The notes below the pieces were generated by a model, which was not told the DNA's origin, ran no database searches, and was given only the letters and a program-made list of their open reading frames with translations. Below are positions 1 to 9,262 of a stretch of DNA of 64,000 nucleotides, piece by piece (position 1 is the stretch's first letter; each line of letters starts with the position of its first letter). The position numbers were made by a program, and so were the translations under genes. Origin of the DNA: Candidatus Dadabacteria bacterium (lineage in GTDB: Bacteria > Desulfobacterota_D > UBA1144 > Nemesobacterales > Nemesobacteraceae); the NCBI GenBank assembly GCA_951812735.1, contig OX638332.1:268508-332507 (forward strand). Direction: 5' to 3'.

Positions 1-450
1 AATCGAATATGGAGTTGCAAGGGCGATTACACCCTTTACCAGGTCCAGCTCATCAGAATCTGGCTGGCGGCTTTTCACCGAAAGATATCTGAGAACCACC
101 CCACCCCCCAGACTGTAGCCCGAAACTATGATTTTCTCATAACCGATCTCCCCCAGGTATTTCACTACACCGTCTATCTGTGGAATGGTGTCGTCCACTA
201 TTCCAAAACCGAAGAAGAGCCCGAAATTGGCCATTCTGGTATTTATCGAGATAGACGAATAGCCGGCCTTGGCCAGCATCGGTGGCAAAAACCTCTGGCT
301 TCCGTCAAGAAAGTTCCCCAGAAATCCGTGAACATGAATTATTATGGTCTTTCTCTTGTCAGAATCGTTGTTAAGCGCTCTGTAGTATAGGGCGTTAACT
401 CTTCCTTTTCCTACGGGTACGGAAATCAGTTCCTGTTCTACGTATTTCAT
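1..450 (-). CDS. Alpha/beta hydrolase, partial (C-terminus beyond window edge)
   Basis: The reading frame starts at an ATG at 450 and runs off the left edge, giving 150 residues. It has the N-terminal half of an alpha/beta hydrolase fold: a hydrophobic strand followed by an HGF oxyanion-type turn (HVHGFLGN), then the nucleophile elbow GYSLGGG with the presumed catalytic serine. The acid and histidine of the triad would lie outside the window. Substrate cannot be told; the style resembles cytosolic serine esterases or acyl hydrolases. No signal peptide is visible. No clear SD sequence precedes the ATG, but a promoter-like pair lies about 35-60 bases upstream. The fold is confident, the function is not. 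Confidence 0.8.
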   Translation of the reverse strand, partial: MKYVEQELISVPVGKGRVNALYYRALNNDSDKRKTIIIHVHGFLGNFLDGSQRFLPPMLAKAGYSSISINTRMANFGLFFGFGIVDDTIPQIDGVVKYLGEIGYEKIIVSGYSLGGGVVLRYLSVKSRQPDSDELDLVKGVIALATPYSI

Positions 451-483
451 TGTCAGACGCGGGGGTTTTTAAAAAACACAGAT

Positions 484-510
484 ATTATAAAGATCAATCG
501 GGCAAGTCAA
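484..510 (-). promoter_or_regulatory. Candidate sigma70 promoter for the alpha/beta hydrolase
   Basis: On the minus strand TTGACT (510-505) is followed after 15 bases by a perfect TATAAT (489-484). The spacer is shorter than the usual 16-18, so strength is uncertain. The predicted start near 477 gives a leader of about 27 bases before the ATG at 450. Confidence 0.4.
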
Positions 511-537
511 TAGGCATTTGTCTTTGGAGTGGCAAAT

Positions 538-774
538 TCAATGATCCGTAAACTGCATTGTGACTGAATCAGGGTTTTCCATCAGAAAGTCCGCTTTTTT
601 CTTTGCTTCCATCCAGTCAGACACTTCCCCGATTTTTACAAGCGTGTCCTCCTTTGTGGCTTTCAGAAAAAGATCTCCTGTTTTCTTGTCCCAGAAAATC
701 TGCCAGTTATCACCCCGAAAACCTCTTAGCCACCCGAAGGGGAAAAATCCGGAATAGTCAGCACTGGATTTCAT
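538..774 (-). CDS. Small hypothetical protein, 78 residues
   Basis: I do not recognise this protein. The frame is open up to 990, which would overlap nth, but the ATG at 774 is the better start: AGGAG lies about 7 bases upstream and this start removes the overlap. The product (MKSSADYSGFF...) is rich in Trp, Phe, Lys and Asp. It has a WLRGFRGDNWQIFWD stretch followed by KTGDLFLKATK, and an acidic/basic helix-like C-terminus (MEAKKKADFLMENP). It has no signal peptide or membrane segment and looks like a small soluble alpha/beta protein. It lies 52 bases downstream of nth on the same strand and is probably cotranscribed with it. Confidence 0.65.
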   Translation of the reverse strand: MKSSADYSGFFPFGWLRGFRGDNWQIFWDKKTGDLFLKATKEDTLVKIGEVSDWMEAKKKADFLMENPDSVTMQFTDH

Positions 775-826
775 CAGTTGTTTCTCCTGCAGAAGTGTTT
801 TCTGAAAAATCTTTTCATTATGATCA

Positions 827-1477
827 TCATGACACGTAAAGCTGTTTGAAATACAAGCATATACCAGATATGCCGCACTCTGAGCAAAGCGGCTTTCTGG
901 CCTTGCAGATAGTTCTTCCATGGTCACCGAGGGAGTTTGAAAAAAATGTCCAGTCTTTTTCCGGAATACACTCCCTAAGATCAAATTCAATTTTAACGGG
1001 GTCGGAATTGCACGTAAGACCGATACGGCGGCTTAACCTCATTATATGGGTATCAACTATGATTCCGGGTTTCCTGAAATAATTCCCGATTATAACATTT
1101 GCCGTTTTTCTTCCAACCCCCGGAAGCCTGACCAGGTCTTCCATTTCGCATGGGACTTTCCCAGCATGCGTTTGTACTATCTGCCTTGAGCAGTTTATTA
1201 TCGCTTTTGCCTTGTTTTTGTAAAAACCCGTTGATCTTATGTCGTTTTGCAGTTCTTCTTCGGACGCCTGCGAAAAAGCATCTAGATCCGGATATTTCCG
1301 GAAAAGTCCCGGGGTTACCATGTTTACTCGTTTATCCGTGCACTGAGCGGAAAGAATAGATCCAACCAGAAGCTCTCCCGCGTTTTTAAAAACAAGGTGA
1401 CATTTCGCGTCGGGATAGTTTTTTTTAAGGAATCGAAGCACTTTCCGTGCCTTCTCTTTTAAATCCCGGATACTCAT
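827..1477 (-). CDS. nth: Endonuclease III (DNA glycosylase/AP lyase)
   Basis: This 216-residue protein has the family's usual length. It removes oxidised pyrimidines from DNA and cleaves the abasic site (base excision repair). The helix-hairpin-helix and catalytic region LPGVGRKTANVI...VDTHIMRL carries the expected Lys and Asp. The C-terminal cysteines are spaced C-x6-C-x2-C-x5-C, the [4Fe-4S] ligand pattern of EndoIII. The ATG at 1477 fits the family N-terminus but has no SD. A TATATT element lies about 20 bases upstream. Confidence 0.95.
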   Translation of the reverse strand: MSIRDLKEKARKVLRFLKKNYPDAKCHLVFKNAGELLVGSILSAQCTDKRVNMVTPGLFRKYPDLDAFSQASEEELQNDIRSTGFYKNKAKAIINCSRQIVQTHAGKVPCEMEDLVRLPGVGRKTANVIIGNYFRKPGIIVDTHIMRLSRRIGLTCNSDPVKIEFDLRECIPEKDWTFFSNSLGDHGRTICKARKPLCSECGISGICLYFKQLYVS

Positions 1478-1558
1478 TTCGAACAGCGAAAATATATACG
1501 CGAAACTTCGCAGGGAAGATTAAAGGTGCTCTCCTCAGCACTTTCTCAAAGACATAAG

Positions 1559-1591
1559 AAAAGGGGACTTGAGCTTCTCAGGTCCCCCTTT
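1559..1591 (-). terminator. Rho-independent terminator after the ferredoxin gene
   Basis: A GC-rich inverted repeat (arms AAGGGGACTTGAG and CTCAGGTCCCCCTT, three-base loop, one bulged base) lies 28 bases past the ferredoxin stop. On the minus strand it is followed by TTTTCTT. It separates the ferredoxin from nth. Confidence 0.6.
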
Positions 1592-1618
1592 GGTTTCTTA
1601 ACTCTTTTTTGCTGAAGC

Positions 1619-1885
1619 TCATTCACTTCTGGCCGGTTCAAGGCCTTCTTTGCCCTCAAAAAAGTCTGTGTTTATATCAATAAACTTCTGCCATTTTTCG
1701 GGCAATTCGTCTTCGTGAAATATGGCATCCACCGGACAGGGGTCAACGCACGCTCCGCAGTCTATACATTCATCGGGATGGATAATCAGCTGATCATCCC
1801 CCTCATATATGCAATCAACCGGACACGCTTCGACACAAGCTTTGTCCTTCACTCCGATACATGGCTCGGCAATTATGTATGCCAT
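1619..1885 (-). CDS. fdxA: 7Fe ferredoxin (one 3Fe-4S and one 4Fe-4S cluster)
   Basis: A cytosolic electron carrier of 88 residues. The first cysteine set is C9-x7-C17-x3-C21-P and the second is CIDCGACVDPCP. The long first spacing is that of Thermus/actinobacterial-type seven-iron ferredoxins rather than the 2[4Fe-4S] clostridial type. The tail DELPEKWQKFID is typical of the same group. The start is supported by GGAGG 8 bases upstream. It is monocistronic in appearance, with secG about 100 bases upstream and a terminator downstream. The redox partner is not evident from the neighbours. Confidence 0.92.
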   Translation of the reverse strand: MAYIIAEPCIGVKDKACVEACPVDCIYEGDDQLIIHPDECIDCGACVDPCPVDAIFHEDELPEKWQKFIDINTDFFEGKEGLEPARSE

Positions 1886-1984
1886 CTTTCAAACCTCCGA
1901 CTTGGCGCGTTGCCTCTCTATAAACTTATTCTTTTATACTAACTAAAGCTTCTCCAAATAAAAGACTCTTGAGAAGAAGCTGCT

Positions 1985-2443
1985 TTACTCTTCAGGTGGT
2001 TCCCCAGAATCTTTGAGCTGGGGGGTCGCTTGGGGCGGGGCGGTTTCGGACGAAGAAGCAGGTGCCGATTCAGCATTCGCATCTACTTTAGCCTCCTGCC
2101 GTTGTTCAGTTTGTTCCGGGGATTTTTCCAAAGGCTCTTGGTTTGGCTGGGGAAGTTCTTCAAACACTCCGCTCGCCGGTTTCTCCACAACTGAACCTGT
2201 TATCGACTTTACGGAGGTATACCCGAGAAAAAGGGAGGTAACGACAAATAAAAGCCCAAGGAGCCTCGTCATTTTTACGAGAAAGGGCATTGCCCCGCTT
2301 GAACCAAAGACCGACTCTGAACTTCCACCTCCGAACATTGAACCTATGTCACCGGATTTGCTCGGCTGAAGCAGTATGATCAGCACCAGAAGCACAGTGA
2401 TCACTATGTGAATGATTTTTACCGACGGTATCAAGAACTCCAA
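1985..2443 (-). CDS. secG: Preprotein translocase subunit SecG
   Basis: SecG is the small accessory subunit of the SecYEG channel in the inner membrane. The protein has two transmembrane helices joined by the conserved glycine-rich segment SGDIGSMFGGGSSESVFGSSGA. After residue ~85 comes an unusually long Pro/Glu/Gln/Ala-rich hydrophilic tail, making the protein 152 residues against about 110 in E. coli. It follows tpiA by only 3 bases, a tpiA-secG pairing common in bacteria, so the two are cotranscribed. Confidence 0.92.
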   Translation of the reverse strand: MEFLIPSVKIIHIVITVLLVLIILLQPSKSGDIGSMFGGGSSESVFGSSGAMPFLVKMTRLLGLLFVVTSLFLGYTSVKSITGSVVEKPASGVFEELPQPNQEPLEKSPEQTEQRQEAKVDANAESAPASSSETAPPQATPQLKDSGEPPEE

Positions 2444-2446
2444 TTT

Positions 2447-3241
2447 CTAACCCCCAACGGAATTTATTATTCTGAAAAAAGAGTCGGCCGAAAGACTGGC
2501 CCCTCCAACCAGAACTCCGTCAACTTCTTCAACGGACATAATCTCAACTATGTTACCCGTTTTGACGCTTCCGCCATATAGAATTCTTACATTATTACCC
2601 AACCCAGGGAATATTTCAGCAAGAAGCTCTCTTATATATTGATGGATTTCCGCTATTTCCAAGGAAGTAGCGTTTTTCCCCGTCCCTATCGCCCAGACCG
2701 GTTCATACGCTATGACGATATCCGAGACCTGTTTTTGATCCAGAGAATCCAATGCGCTTTCTATCTGAGTTTTTATCGGTGAGAACAGGAGTTTCTTTCT
2801 CGTAAGAACATCCTCGCTTCTGCGAATCGCCTCTTCCCTCTGGGCCTCTGTCTCTCCCACACAGAGAATTGCTTTTAGGCCGCAGGAGATGGAAATGGAA
2901 ATCTTTTCTCTTATCTGTTCATCGGTTTCTCCAAGTATGTGTCTTCTTTCCGAGTGGCCGACAATAACCCACTTGCATCCGGCATCCGCAAGCATCGGCG
3001 CGGATACTTCACCCGTAAAGGCTCCGCTTGTCTCGCCGAAAACGTTTTGGGCCCCGAGATCTATGGTTGAACCCGAGATACGACTCCCCACCACTTCAAG
3101 AGCCGTGTAAGGGGGCACAAGCACTACCTGACAGGCATCGTAGTCTTCTCCCAGCAGATCGGCTATTGTGCCGGAGAATTCCCGCGCTTCTTCCCGAAGC
3201 AAATTCATTTTCCAGTTTCCGACTACAAGCTTTTTATCCAT
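2447..3241 (-). CDS. tpiA: Triosephosphate isomerase
   Basis: Interconverts dihydroxyacetone phosphate and glyceraldehyde 3-phosphate in glycolysis and gluconeogenesis. All catalytic landmarks are present: GNWKMN with Lys11, the His96 segment VIVGHSERR, the signature AYEPVWAIGTG with Glu180, and the phosphate loop YGGSV near residue 222. The length of 264 is slightly above the family norm because of a longer helix around residues 138-170. It is the first gene of a tpiA-secG pair. Confidence 0.97.
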   Translation of the reverse strand: MDKKLVVGNWKMNLLREEAREFSGTIADLLGEDYDACQVVLVPPYTALEVVGSRISGSTIDLGAQNVFGETSGAFTGEVSAPMLADAGCKWVIVGHSERRHILGETDEQIREKISISISCGLKAILCVGETEAQREEAIRRSEDVLTRKKLLFSPIKTQIESALDSLDQKQVSDIVIAYEPVWAIGTGKNATSLEIAEIHQYIRELLAEIFPGLGNNVRILYGGSVKTGNIVEIMSVEEVDGVLVGGASLSADSFFRIINSVGG

Positions 3242-3340
3242 CTGTCATACCGTGACGAAAATTCATCTTTTCCTAAAAAATGGAGAAAGCTACTCCCTGA
3301 TTGCGAGCATGGCAAGTTCCTTTGTTTTTCGAAAGAATGC

Positions 3341-4480
3341 TCATGCCAAAAACTCGCCCAGTCTTCTTATCCCCTCCCTTATGGATTCGACCGATGTCGT
3401 ATAGGAAAACCTCAGGTAATCTCTCCCCCTCTCGCTGAAATCTATTCCGGGAGTTACACCCACGTGACAGTTCTCTAGAATGTCAAACGCAAGGCGCCAG
3501 GAATCTCGGCTCCATCTGGAAGAATTCACAAAAACGTAGAATGCCCCCTTGGGCTCAACCGCAATATCAAATCCGATCGATGAAAGCCCATTTATCATCT
3601 CCCTCCTTCTTTTATCGAACTCAGCTACCATGGCATCGCTTCTGCCGCTTTTTTTTACTTTTTCAATAGCATCGACTCCGGCTTTCTGGACAAAGGACCC
3701 GGCGGATATAAAAAGATTCTGCTGAAGTTTCTGCACGTACCTTACTAGGTTTTTAGGAACTATCATGTAGCCAAGACGCCAGCCTGTCATGGAGTAAAGT
3801 TTAGCAAAACCGTTTATCGCTATCGCATTGTCGGTGAATTCCAGAACCGAGTTAACATGTGCACCGTAGACAAGGCCGTGGTATATTTCGTCTGAAATCA
3901 CAAAAAGACCTGTTTCGGTCAGTTCCCGGAAAACATCCTTATCCATAACAGCCCCGGTGGGATTAGCGGGGGAGTTCACCAAAATAGCTTTTGTTTTCTT
4001 GCCGATGTTCTTTCTGATTTCCGCAGGATCAACCTGGTAACCGTCGCTTTCGTAAACGGGTATCTTCTTCGCGACCCCCCTGGCAACGCTTATTATCTGC
4101 GGATAACATGCGTAATGGGGATCCGTTATCAATATTTCATCGTCGGGGTTAAGAACAGTCAGCATGGCGAGCAGAAGTGCCGGGGAACTGCCTATAGTTA
4201 TTATTACCCTTTCGTACCCCACTTCCACCCCATAGGTGCGGCTGTAATCCTCTGCGATGCTTTGGCGAAGCTCATCAATTCCAAGGCTGCTAGTGTATTT
4301 CGTGTAGCCCCGCTCTATCCACCGCACAGCGGCCGAACATACCTCTTCCGGGGTATTGAAATCAGGTTCTCCGACCTCGAAATGGACGATGTCTCGGCCT
4401 TCGCTCTCAAGCTGTTTAGCCCTCTCAAGGATGTCCATTACGTAGAAAGGTTCTATGTTTTTAACCAAGTCAGAAATCAT
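3341..4480 (-). CDS. Class I/II PLP-dependent aminotransferase
   Basis: A fold-type I aminotransferase of 379 residues. It has the substrate/PLP motifs SPANPTG (170-176), SDEIYHG (196-202, PLP-binding Asp and Tyr) and GFAKLYSMTGWRLGY with the Schiff-base Lys227. The start MISDLVKNIEPFYVMDIL resembles aspartate/alanine aminotransferases of the AspC/AlaA/DapL-like group. Substrate cannot be fixed from sequence alone; aspartate, alanine or an aromatic amino acid are possible. It ends 38 bases before def begins (def lies downstream on the same strand). Confidence 0.88.
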   Translation of the reverse strand: MISDLVKNIEPFYVMDILERAKQLESEGRDIVHFEVGEPDFNTPEEVCSAAVRWIERGYTKYTSSLGIDELRQSIAEDYSRTYGVEVGYERVIITIGSSPALLLAMLTVLNPDDEILITDPHYACYPQIISVARGVAKKIPVYESDGYQVDPAEIRKNIGKKTKAILVNSPANPTGAVMDKDVFRELTETGLFVISDEIYHGLVYGAHVNSVLEFTDNAIAINGFAKLYSMTGWRLGYMIVPKNLVRYVQKLQQNLFISAGSFVQKAGVDAIEKVKKSGRSDAMVAEFDKRRREMINGLSSIGFDIAVEPKGAFYVFVNSSRWSRDSWRLAFDILENCHVGVTPGIDFSERGRDYLRFSYTTSVESIREGIRRLGEFLA

Positions 4481-4518
4481 GTCGTGAAAACATCCGGTGA
4501 ATCGAGCAAAGTAAAGAG

Positions 4519-5034
4519 TTAATCCCGTGCGGATACGAACCGCTCGTTAATCTGTTTTACAAGAAGATCCCGTTTAAGCCGTCTGAGCCTGTCAAAAAAC
4601 AATATACCATCAAGATGGTCAATTTCATGTTGAAGGACTCTTGACAGCATCCCCTCCGCATCAATGGTGAAACGTTTGCCTGTCCTGTCAAGGGCGGATA
4701 CCTGAACGCGTTCTTTTCTTCTTATGTTCGCAAAGAACCCGGGTACGCTGAGGCAGCCCTCCTCTCCCATCTGAAATCCTCGGGAAGAAACAATCTCGGG
4801 ATTTATAAGTTCGTAGAACTCGCTTTTATCCTCTTCGGGGAAAGGAACATCAACAACGAGAACCCTTATGTTCTTGCCGACTTGAGGGGCTGCAAGTCCA
4901 ACACCGTTAGCATCGTGCATGGTCTGCACCATGTCATCTAGAAGACGGTTCAAGTCTTCGCTTGGCTTCTCCACCGGGAGAGACTTCCTCTTTAACGCCG
5001 GATCGGGGTAAAAAAGGATATCAAGTACGGGCAT
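4519..5034 (-). CDS. def: Peptide deformylase
   Basis: Removes the formyl group from the N-terminal methionine of new proteins. The 171-residue protein has all three family motifs: GVGLAAPQVG (44-53), EEGCLSVPG (91-99, metal ligand Cys94) and QHEIDHLDG (135-143, metal ligands His136 and His140 with catalytic Glu137). There is no adjacent fmt, which is the usual partner. It lies between the aminotransferase and the HU/IHF-like gene, all on the minus strand. Confidence 0.96.
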   Translation of the reverse strand: MPVLDILFYPDPALKRKSLPVEKPSEDLNRLLDDMVQTMHDANGVGLAAPQVGKNIRVLVVDVPFPEEDKSEFYELINPEIVSSRGFQMGEEGCLSVPGFFANIRRKERVQVSALDRTGKRFTIDAEGMLSRVLQHEIDHLDGILFFDRLRRLKRDLLVKQINERFVSARD

Positions 5035-5087
5035 CTGGGGGGCTGGTTATAAAAGAAGGGTTGTTAGCAGACCCCGGCCGGGGTCTG

Positions 5088-5378
5088 TCACTTATCACTG
5101 TCTTTTTCCGTAAGTTTCGGGGCGAGCCAGTTGCTTACCCTAAACAGTGGAAGAGTTTTTTCGCCAATGTTTATTTTTTCGCCTGTCCTGGGATTTCTTC
5201 CTTCATAAGGCTGGTAACTTTTTGTAAAGAAACTTCCGAAGTGTCTTATTTCTATTCTTTCTCCGTCACGAAGCATCCCTGTCATGGCGTCAATTATGAC
5301 ATCCAGAACTTTTCTGGATTCTACGGGGTTAAGGTCAAATCTCCGCGAGAACTCCTTTTCAATATCCGATTTTTTCAT
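5088..5378 (-). CDS. HU/IHF-family nucleoid DNA-binding protein
   Basis: A 96-residue DNA-bending protein. The dimerisation helices (residues 1-45) are followed by the family signature around IEIRHFGSFF and the beta-ribbon arm GRNPRTGEKINI, where the Arg-Asn-Pro that intercalates DNA is intact. The charged C-terminal extension (TEKDSDK) and the GEKTLPLFR segment look more IHF-like than HU-like, but I cannot assign alpha or beta. A promoter with a TTGACA element lies about 45-65 bases upstream. Confidence 0.9.
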   Translation of the reverse strand: MKKSDIEKEFSRRFDLNPVESRKVLDVIIDAMTGMLRDGERIEIRHFGSFFTKSYQPYEGRNPRTGEKINIGEKTLPLFRVSNWLAPKLTEKDSDK

Positions 5379-5417
5379 GATGTTTTAAAAATCAGTACAT
5401 TTAGGACTCAGAGTTTC

Positions 5418-5446
5418 ACTCTAGATATTTTAAAACCGTTTGTCAA
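5418..5446 (-). promoter_or_regulatory. Candidate promoter for the HU/IHF-like gene
   Basis: On the minus strand a perfect TTGACA (5446-5441) is followed after 17 bases by TAGAGT (5423-5418). The predicted start near 5411 leaves a leader of about 33 bases before the ATG at 5378. The -35 box lies inside the hairpin downstream of metH. Confidence 0.4.
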
Positions 5447-5462
5447 GCAAACCCTCGGTTTT
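5432..5462 (-). terminator. Possible terminator downstream of metH
   Basis: An inverted repeat (AAAACC...GTTTG / CAAAC...GGTTTT with a small bulge and five-base loop) begins 15 bases after the metH stop and ends in a TTTT run. It overlaps the -35 element of the next gene. Confidence 0.4.
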
Positions 5463-5476
5463 GCAGAGGAATTTTC

Positions 5477-8400
5477 TCAGTACCCAAGATTCGGGCGGAG
5501 CCATTTTTCCGCCTCCTCAACAGCTATTTTCTTTCTTTCCGCGTAATCCCGGACCTGGTCCTTCAGTATTCTTCCAAGAGAAAAATACCTTGATTCGGGA
5601 TGAGCCATGTAGAAACCCGAAACCGAACTTATCGGGGTCATGGCAAAGCTCTCAGTGAGTGACACACCCGTGTGTTTTTCCGCTTCGAGAATATCCCAGA
5701 GGATCTTTTTTTCCGTGTGGTCAGGACAGGACGGGTACCCGGGAGCAGGCCTTATACCCCTGTACTTCTCGTTTATCAGGTCTTCGGAACTGAGCTTTTC
5801 CTCCTTCCCGTATCCCCAGAAATCCCTTACTTTCTTATGAATCATCTCAGCAAGAGCCTCGGCTATACGGTCTCCCAGCACACTTGCCATAATCGAATTG
5901 TAATCATCCTCTTCTTCCTTGAAATGCGCGGAAAATTTCTCAACTCCATCACCGGCCGTGACCACAAAGCCTCCCATGTAATCCTCTTTGCGCGAGGTTT
6001 TTGGCGCCACAAAGTCGGAAAGACAGTAATAGTGTCCTTGTTTGGATCTCGTTTCCTGCTGTCTTAAGAAATGAAACACTGCCTCAACCCGTTTTTCCTC
6101 TCCATAGATCTCAACGTCGTCTCCTGCGCTGTTTGCGCGGAAGATTCCGACGACGGCGCGGGGGGTAAAAACCTTCTCCAGGATTATCCGCTTAAGAAGT
6201 GTCTGGCCGTCCCGGTAAAGTTTTTTTGCCTGATCTCCTCTTTCGGGGTGCTCAAGTATTTTCGGGAAGACTCCTTTAAGCTCCCATGCCCAGAAAAAAG
6301 GAGACCAGTCTATATAGCCTGCGACTTCTTCAAGAGAGATATTGTCGAATACAAAAACTCCAAGCCGCCCCGGGCACTCTATTTCGATATTCTCCCAGTC
6401 AGTTGGAAACGCTTTTTCCCTGGCTTTTTCTATAGAGGTATATTCCGCCCGGCCCCGGGCTTTTTCAAACCGCTCTCTTTGTTCCAGGTTGCTTTTTTCC
6501 AGTTTTTCCATGTAAAGCCGGGCTCTTTTTGGATCCAGCATCTCGTTGCAGGCACCTACCACAAGCGAAGCATCAACTACGTGATCAACTATGCCGCTGT
6601 ATCCCGGAGCTATCCTTATCGCCGTATGAGCCCTGCTTGTTGTGGCCCCGCCTATAAGAAGAGGGATTTCGAACCCCTCCCGTTCCATTTCTTTCGCGTT
6701 GTACACCATTTCGTCAAGAGAAGGAGTGATCAGCCCGCTTAACCCTATGAAGTCTGCTCGATTCTCTCTCGCGACGTTGAGTATTTTCTCGCAAGGAACC
6801 ATTACCCCAAGGTCTATAACTTCGTAATTATTGCAACCGAGAACCACGGACACGATGTTTTTTCCTATATCGTGCACATCTCCCTTCACGGTGGCTATAA
6901 CGAACTTCCCCTTAACCCCGCTGCTCCCCTCTTTTTCCTTTTCCATAAACGGCTGAAGGTACGCAACGGCCCTTTTCATCACTCTCGCGCTCTTCACCAC
7001 TTGGGGGAGAAACATTTTGCCGTCGCCAAACAGATCGCCGACCACCTTCATCCCATCCATAAGGGGACCTTCAATGACATTAAGCGGAGCCCCGTATTTG
7101 GCCCTGGCCTCTTCGGTGTCATCCTCGATGAAATCCGCTATGCCGTTTACAAGAGAGTGTTCAAGACGTTTTTCAACCCCCAATTCTCTCCACTGCTTAG
7201 TTTCCTTCTCCGCACCCGCGGATTCCACCCCCTCGAAACGTTTTGCGTACTCAACAAGACGCTCCGTGGCGTCGGGACGACGGTTAAGAAGTACATCTTC
7301 CACTCTTTCAAGGAGTTCGGGTTCAATGTCGTCATAAACGGTGAGCATTCCCGCGTTTACTATGCCCATGTCAAGCCCGGCTTTTATCGCGTGGTAAAGA
7401 AATGCGCTGTGCATAGCTTCGCGCACAACGTTGTTCCCCCGAAAAGAGAAGGATATGTTGCTCACTCCGCCGCTTGTAAGCGCATTGGGACAGGATTTTT
7501 TTATTTCCCTTAAGGCCTCTATGAAATTCACGGCGTAGGAATTGTGTTCCTCGATCCCGGTTCCGACCGTGAGAATGTTGGGATCAAAAATTATATCGCA
7601 GGGATCCATGCCCACTTTTTCGGTTAATACGCGGTAAGCCCTTTTGCAGACTTCTACCTTGTCCTCTTTTGATGCTGCCTGGCCTTTTTCGTCAAAAGCC
7701 ATTACCACGACCGAAGCGCCGTAACGCATAGCTTCTTTTGCCTGCTGGCAGAACACCTCCTCGCCTTCCTTGAGACTTATGGAATTTACAATGCACTTGC
7801 CCTGAATACATTTAAGCCCCTCTTCAATAACGGACCACTTGGAGCTGTCTATCATCACCGGAACCCTGGTCACCTCGGGTTCAGACGCAATAAGATTAAG
7901 ATAGCGATTCATACAGGCTTCAGAATCAAGAAGCCCTTCATCGAAATTAACATCTATTATGTTCGCCCCGTTTTCCACCTGCTGAAGGGCTACGGAAACG
8001 GCTCCTTCAAAATCCTCTTCCTTAACGAGCCTTGCGAACTTTGGAGAACCGGTGACATTGGTTCTCTCGCCAACCATTATGAAAGGCCCTCCGGCATCAG
8101 AGGTTATTGTAAGGGGCTCAAGGCCGCTTAGTCTTGTAGCGTCCCTGTAAGCGGGGAGTTCCCTTGGCGGGGTGTCTCTCAGCTTCTCCACCACCATGTT
8201 TATGTGCTCAGGAGTAGTGCCGCAGCATCCGCCGACTATGTTTAGAAAACCGCTTTTTGCGAAATCCAGAAGGAGAGTGGATGTAATCTCGGGCGTTTCG
8301 TCGTATCCCGTTTCACTCAACGGATTGGGAAGTCCGGCGTTCGGATAGCAACTTATGCGACAGTCGGCTATTCGCGAAAGTTCCTCAATGTAAGGACGCA

Positions 8401-9181
8401 TGTCTTCGGCTCCCAGCGCGCAGTTTATCCCGACGCTGAAAGGTTTTGCGTGGCGAACCGAGTTCCAGAAAGCCTCCACGGTCTGTCCGGAAAGGGTGCG
8501 TCCGGAACGATCCGTTATGGTAACGGAAATCATGACGGGAATCCTCTCCCCTCCACGTGCATCAAAAAAACTTTCAATAGCGTATATGGCCGCCTTTAGA
8601 TTCAGGGTGTCAAAAGTGGTCTCGGGCAAAAGTATGTCCACCCCTCCCTCAACAAGAGCTTCGGTCTGCTCGCGGTATGCCTCTACAAGCTGGTCAAAGG
8701 AAACCGCCCTGTATGACGGGTCGTTTACATCAGGGGACATTGACGCCGTCTTGTTGGTCGGACCCAGCGCCCCGGCAACAAAACATGACCTGCCGGGGTT
8801 TTTCTCCATAAAGTCAGAAGCTGCCTTCTTTGCGAGTTTCGCCGACTCGACATTAAGTGCTTTCACCCAGCTCTCAAGACCGTAATCGGCCTGAGCTATG
8901 GAGGTGGAGCTAAAGGTGTTGGTCTCAACTATGTCGCAACCGGCCTCGAAGTATTCTCTGTGGATTTCATATATGACATCAGGCCTTGTGAGAGAAAGCA
9001 GGTCGTTATTGCCCTTTAGATCCATCGGGTGGTCAGAGAACAGATTCCCCCTGAAGTCCTCTTCTTCGAGGTTTTGCCTCTGGATCATCGTGCCCATGGC
9101 GCCGTCGAGAAAAACTATTCTCTTTTCCGCAAGAGCTTCAAGCCGCGCGGAGACTTTCGTGCTGTTATCTTCCGTACTCAT
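5477..9181 (-). CDS. metH: Cobalamin-dependent methionine synthase
   Basis: Transfers a methyl group from methyltetrahydrofolate to homocysteine using B12. All four modules are present in 1234 residues. The homocysteine/zinc domain covers about 1-340 (DGAMGTMIQ; zinc ligands Cys253, Cys319 and Cys320 in NCALG and [10 protein letters not shown]). The folate domain covers ~355-620 (GERTNVTGS). The B12 cap and Rossmann domain cover ~640-900 ([10 protein letters not shown], with the His that ligates cobalt). The AdoMet reactivation domain covers ~905-1234 ([15 protein letters not shown]). ATG at 9181 is preferred over the in-frame GTG at 9184 because AAGGTGAG lies just upstream. No B12 or SAM riboswitch was seen in the short upstream gap. 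Confidence 0.97.
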   Translation of the reverse strand: MSTEDNSTKVSARLEALAEKRIVFLDGAMGTMIQRQNLEEEDFRGNLFSDHPMDLKGNNDLLSLTRPDVIYEIHREYFEAGCDIVETNTFSSTSIAQADYGLESWVKALNVESAKLAKKAASDFMEKNPGRSCFVAGALGPTNKTASMSPDVNDPSYRAVSFDQLVEAYREQTEALVEGGVDILLPETTFDTLNLKAAIYAIESFFDARGGERIPVMISVTITDRSGRTLSGQTVEAFWNSVRHAKPFSVGINCALGAEDMRPYIEELSRIADCRISCYPNAGLPNPLSETGYDETPEITSTLLLDFAKSGFLNIVGGCCGTTPEHINMVVEKLRDTPPRELPAYRDATRLSGLEPLTITSDAGGPFIMVGERTNVTGSPKFARLVKEEDFEGAVSVALQQVENGANIIDVNFDEGLLDSEACMNRYLNLIASEPEVTRVPVMIDSSKWSVIEEGLKCIQGKCIVNSISLKEGEEVFCQQAKEAMRYGASVVVMAFDEKGQAASKEDKVEVCKRAYRVLTEKVGMDPCDIIFDPNILTVGTGIEEHNSYAVNFIEALREIKKSCPNALTSGGVSNISFSFRGNNVVREAMHSAFLYHAIKAGLDMGIVNAGMLTVYDDIEPELLERVEDVLLNRRPDATERLVEYAKRFEGVESAGAEKETKQWRELGVEKRLEHSLVNGIADFIEDDTEEARAKYGAPLNVIEGPLMDGMKVVGDLFGDGKMFLPQVVKSARVMKRAVAYLQPFMEKEKEGSSGVKGKFVIATVKGDVHDIGKNIVSVVLGCNNYEVIDLGVMVPCEKILNVARENRADFIGLSGLITPSLDEMVYNAKEMEREGFEIPLLIGGATTSRAHTAIRIAPGYSGIVDHVVDASLVVGACNEMLDPKRARLYMEKLEKSNLEQRERFEKARGRAEYTSIEKAREKAFPTDWENIEIECPGRLGVFVFDNISLEEVAGYIDWSPFFWAWELKGVFPKILEHPERGDQAKKLYRDGQTLLKRIILEKVFTPRAVVGIFRANSAGDDVEIYGEEKRVEAVFHFLRQQETRSKQGHYYCLSDFVAPKTSRKEDYMGGFVVTAGDGVEKFSAHFKEEEDDYNSIMASVLGDRIAEALAEMIHKKVRDFWGYGKEEKLSSEDLINEKYRGIRPAPGYPSCPDHTEKKILWDILEAEKHTGVSLTESFAMTPISSVSGFYMAHPESRYFSLGRILKDQVRDYAERKKIAVEEAEKWLRPNLGY

Positions 9182-9262
9182 CACTCACCTTATCGAGAGA
9201 CATCATATTCTTCTTTTCCCGTCCGCAACCGCCGCTTCGCAGGGAGAAAGAAAATACGGAGT

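Noticed and set aside
775..990. Upstream extension of the 78-residue hypothetical gene into nth
   Set aside because: The extension overlaps the confident nth gene in another frame, and the ATG at 774 has a good SD.
1930..1985. Hairpin AGCTTC...GAAGCT after secG as a terminator
   Set aside because: The arms pair imperfectly and there is no T-tract.
9182..9262. B12 or SAM riboswitch upstream of metH
   Set aside because: The gap is only 81 bases and shows no B12-box or SAM-type core.
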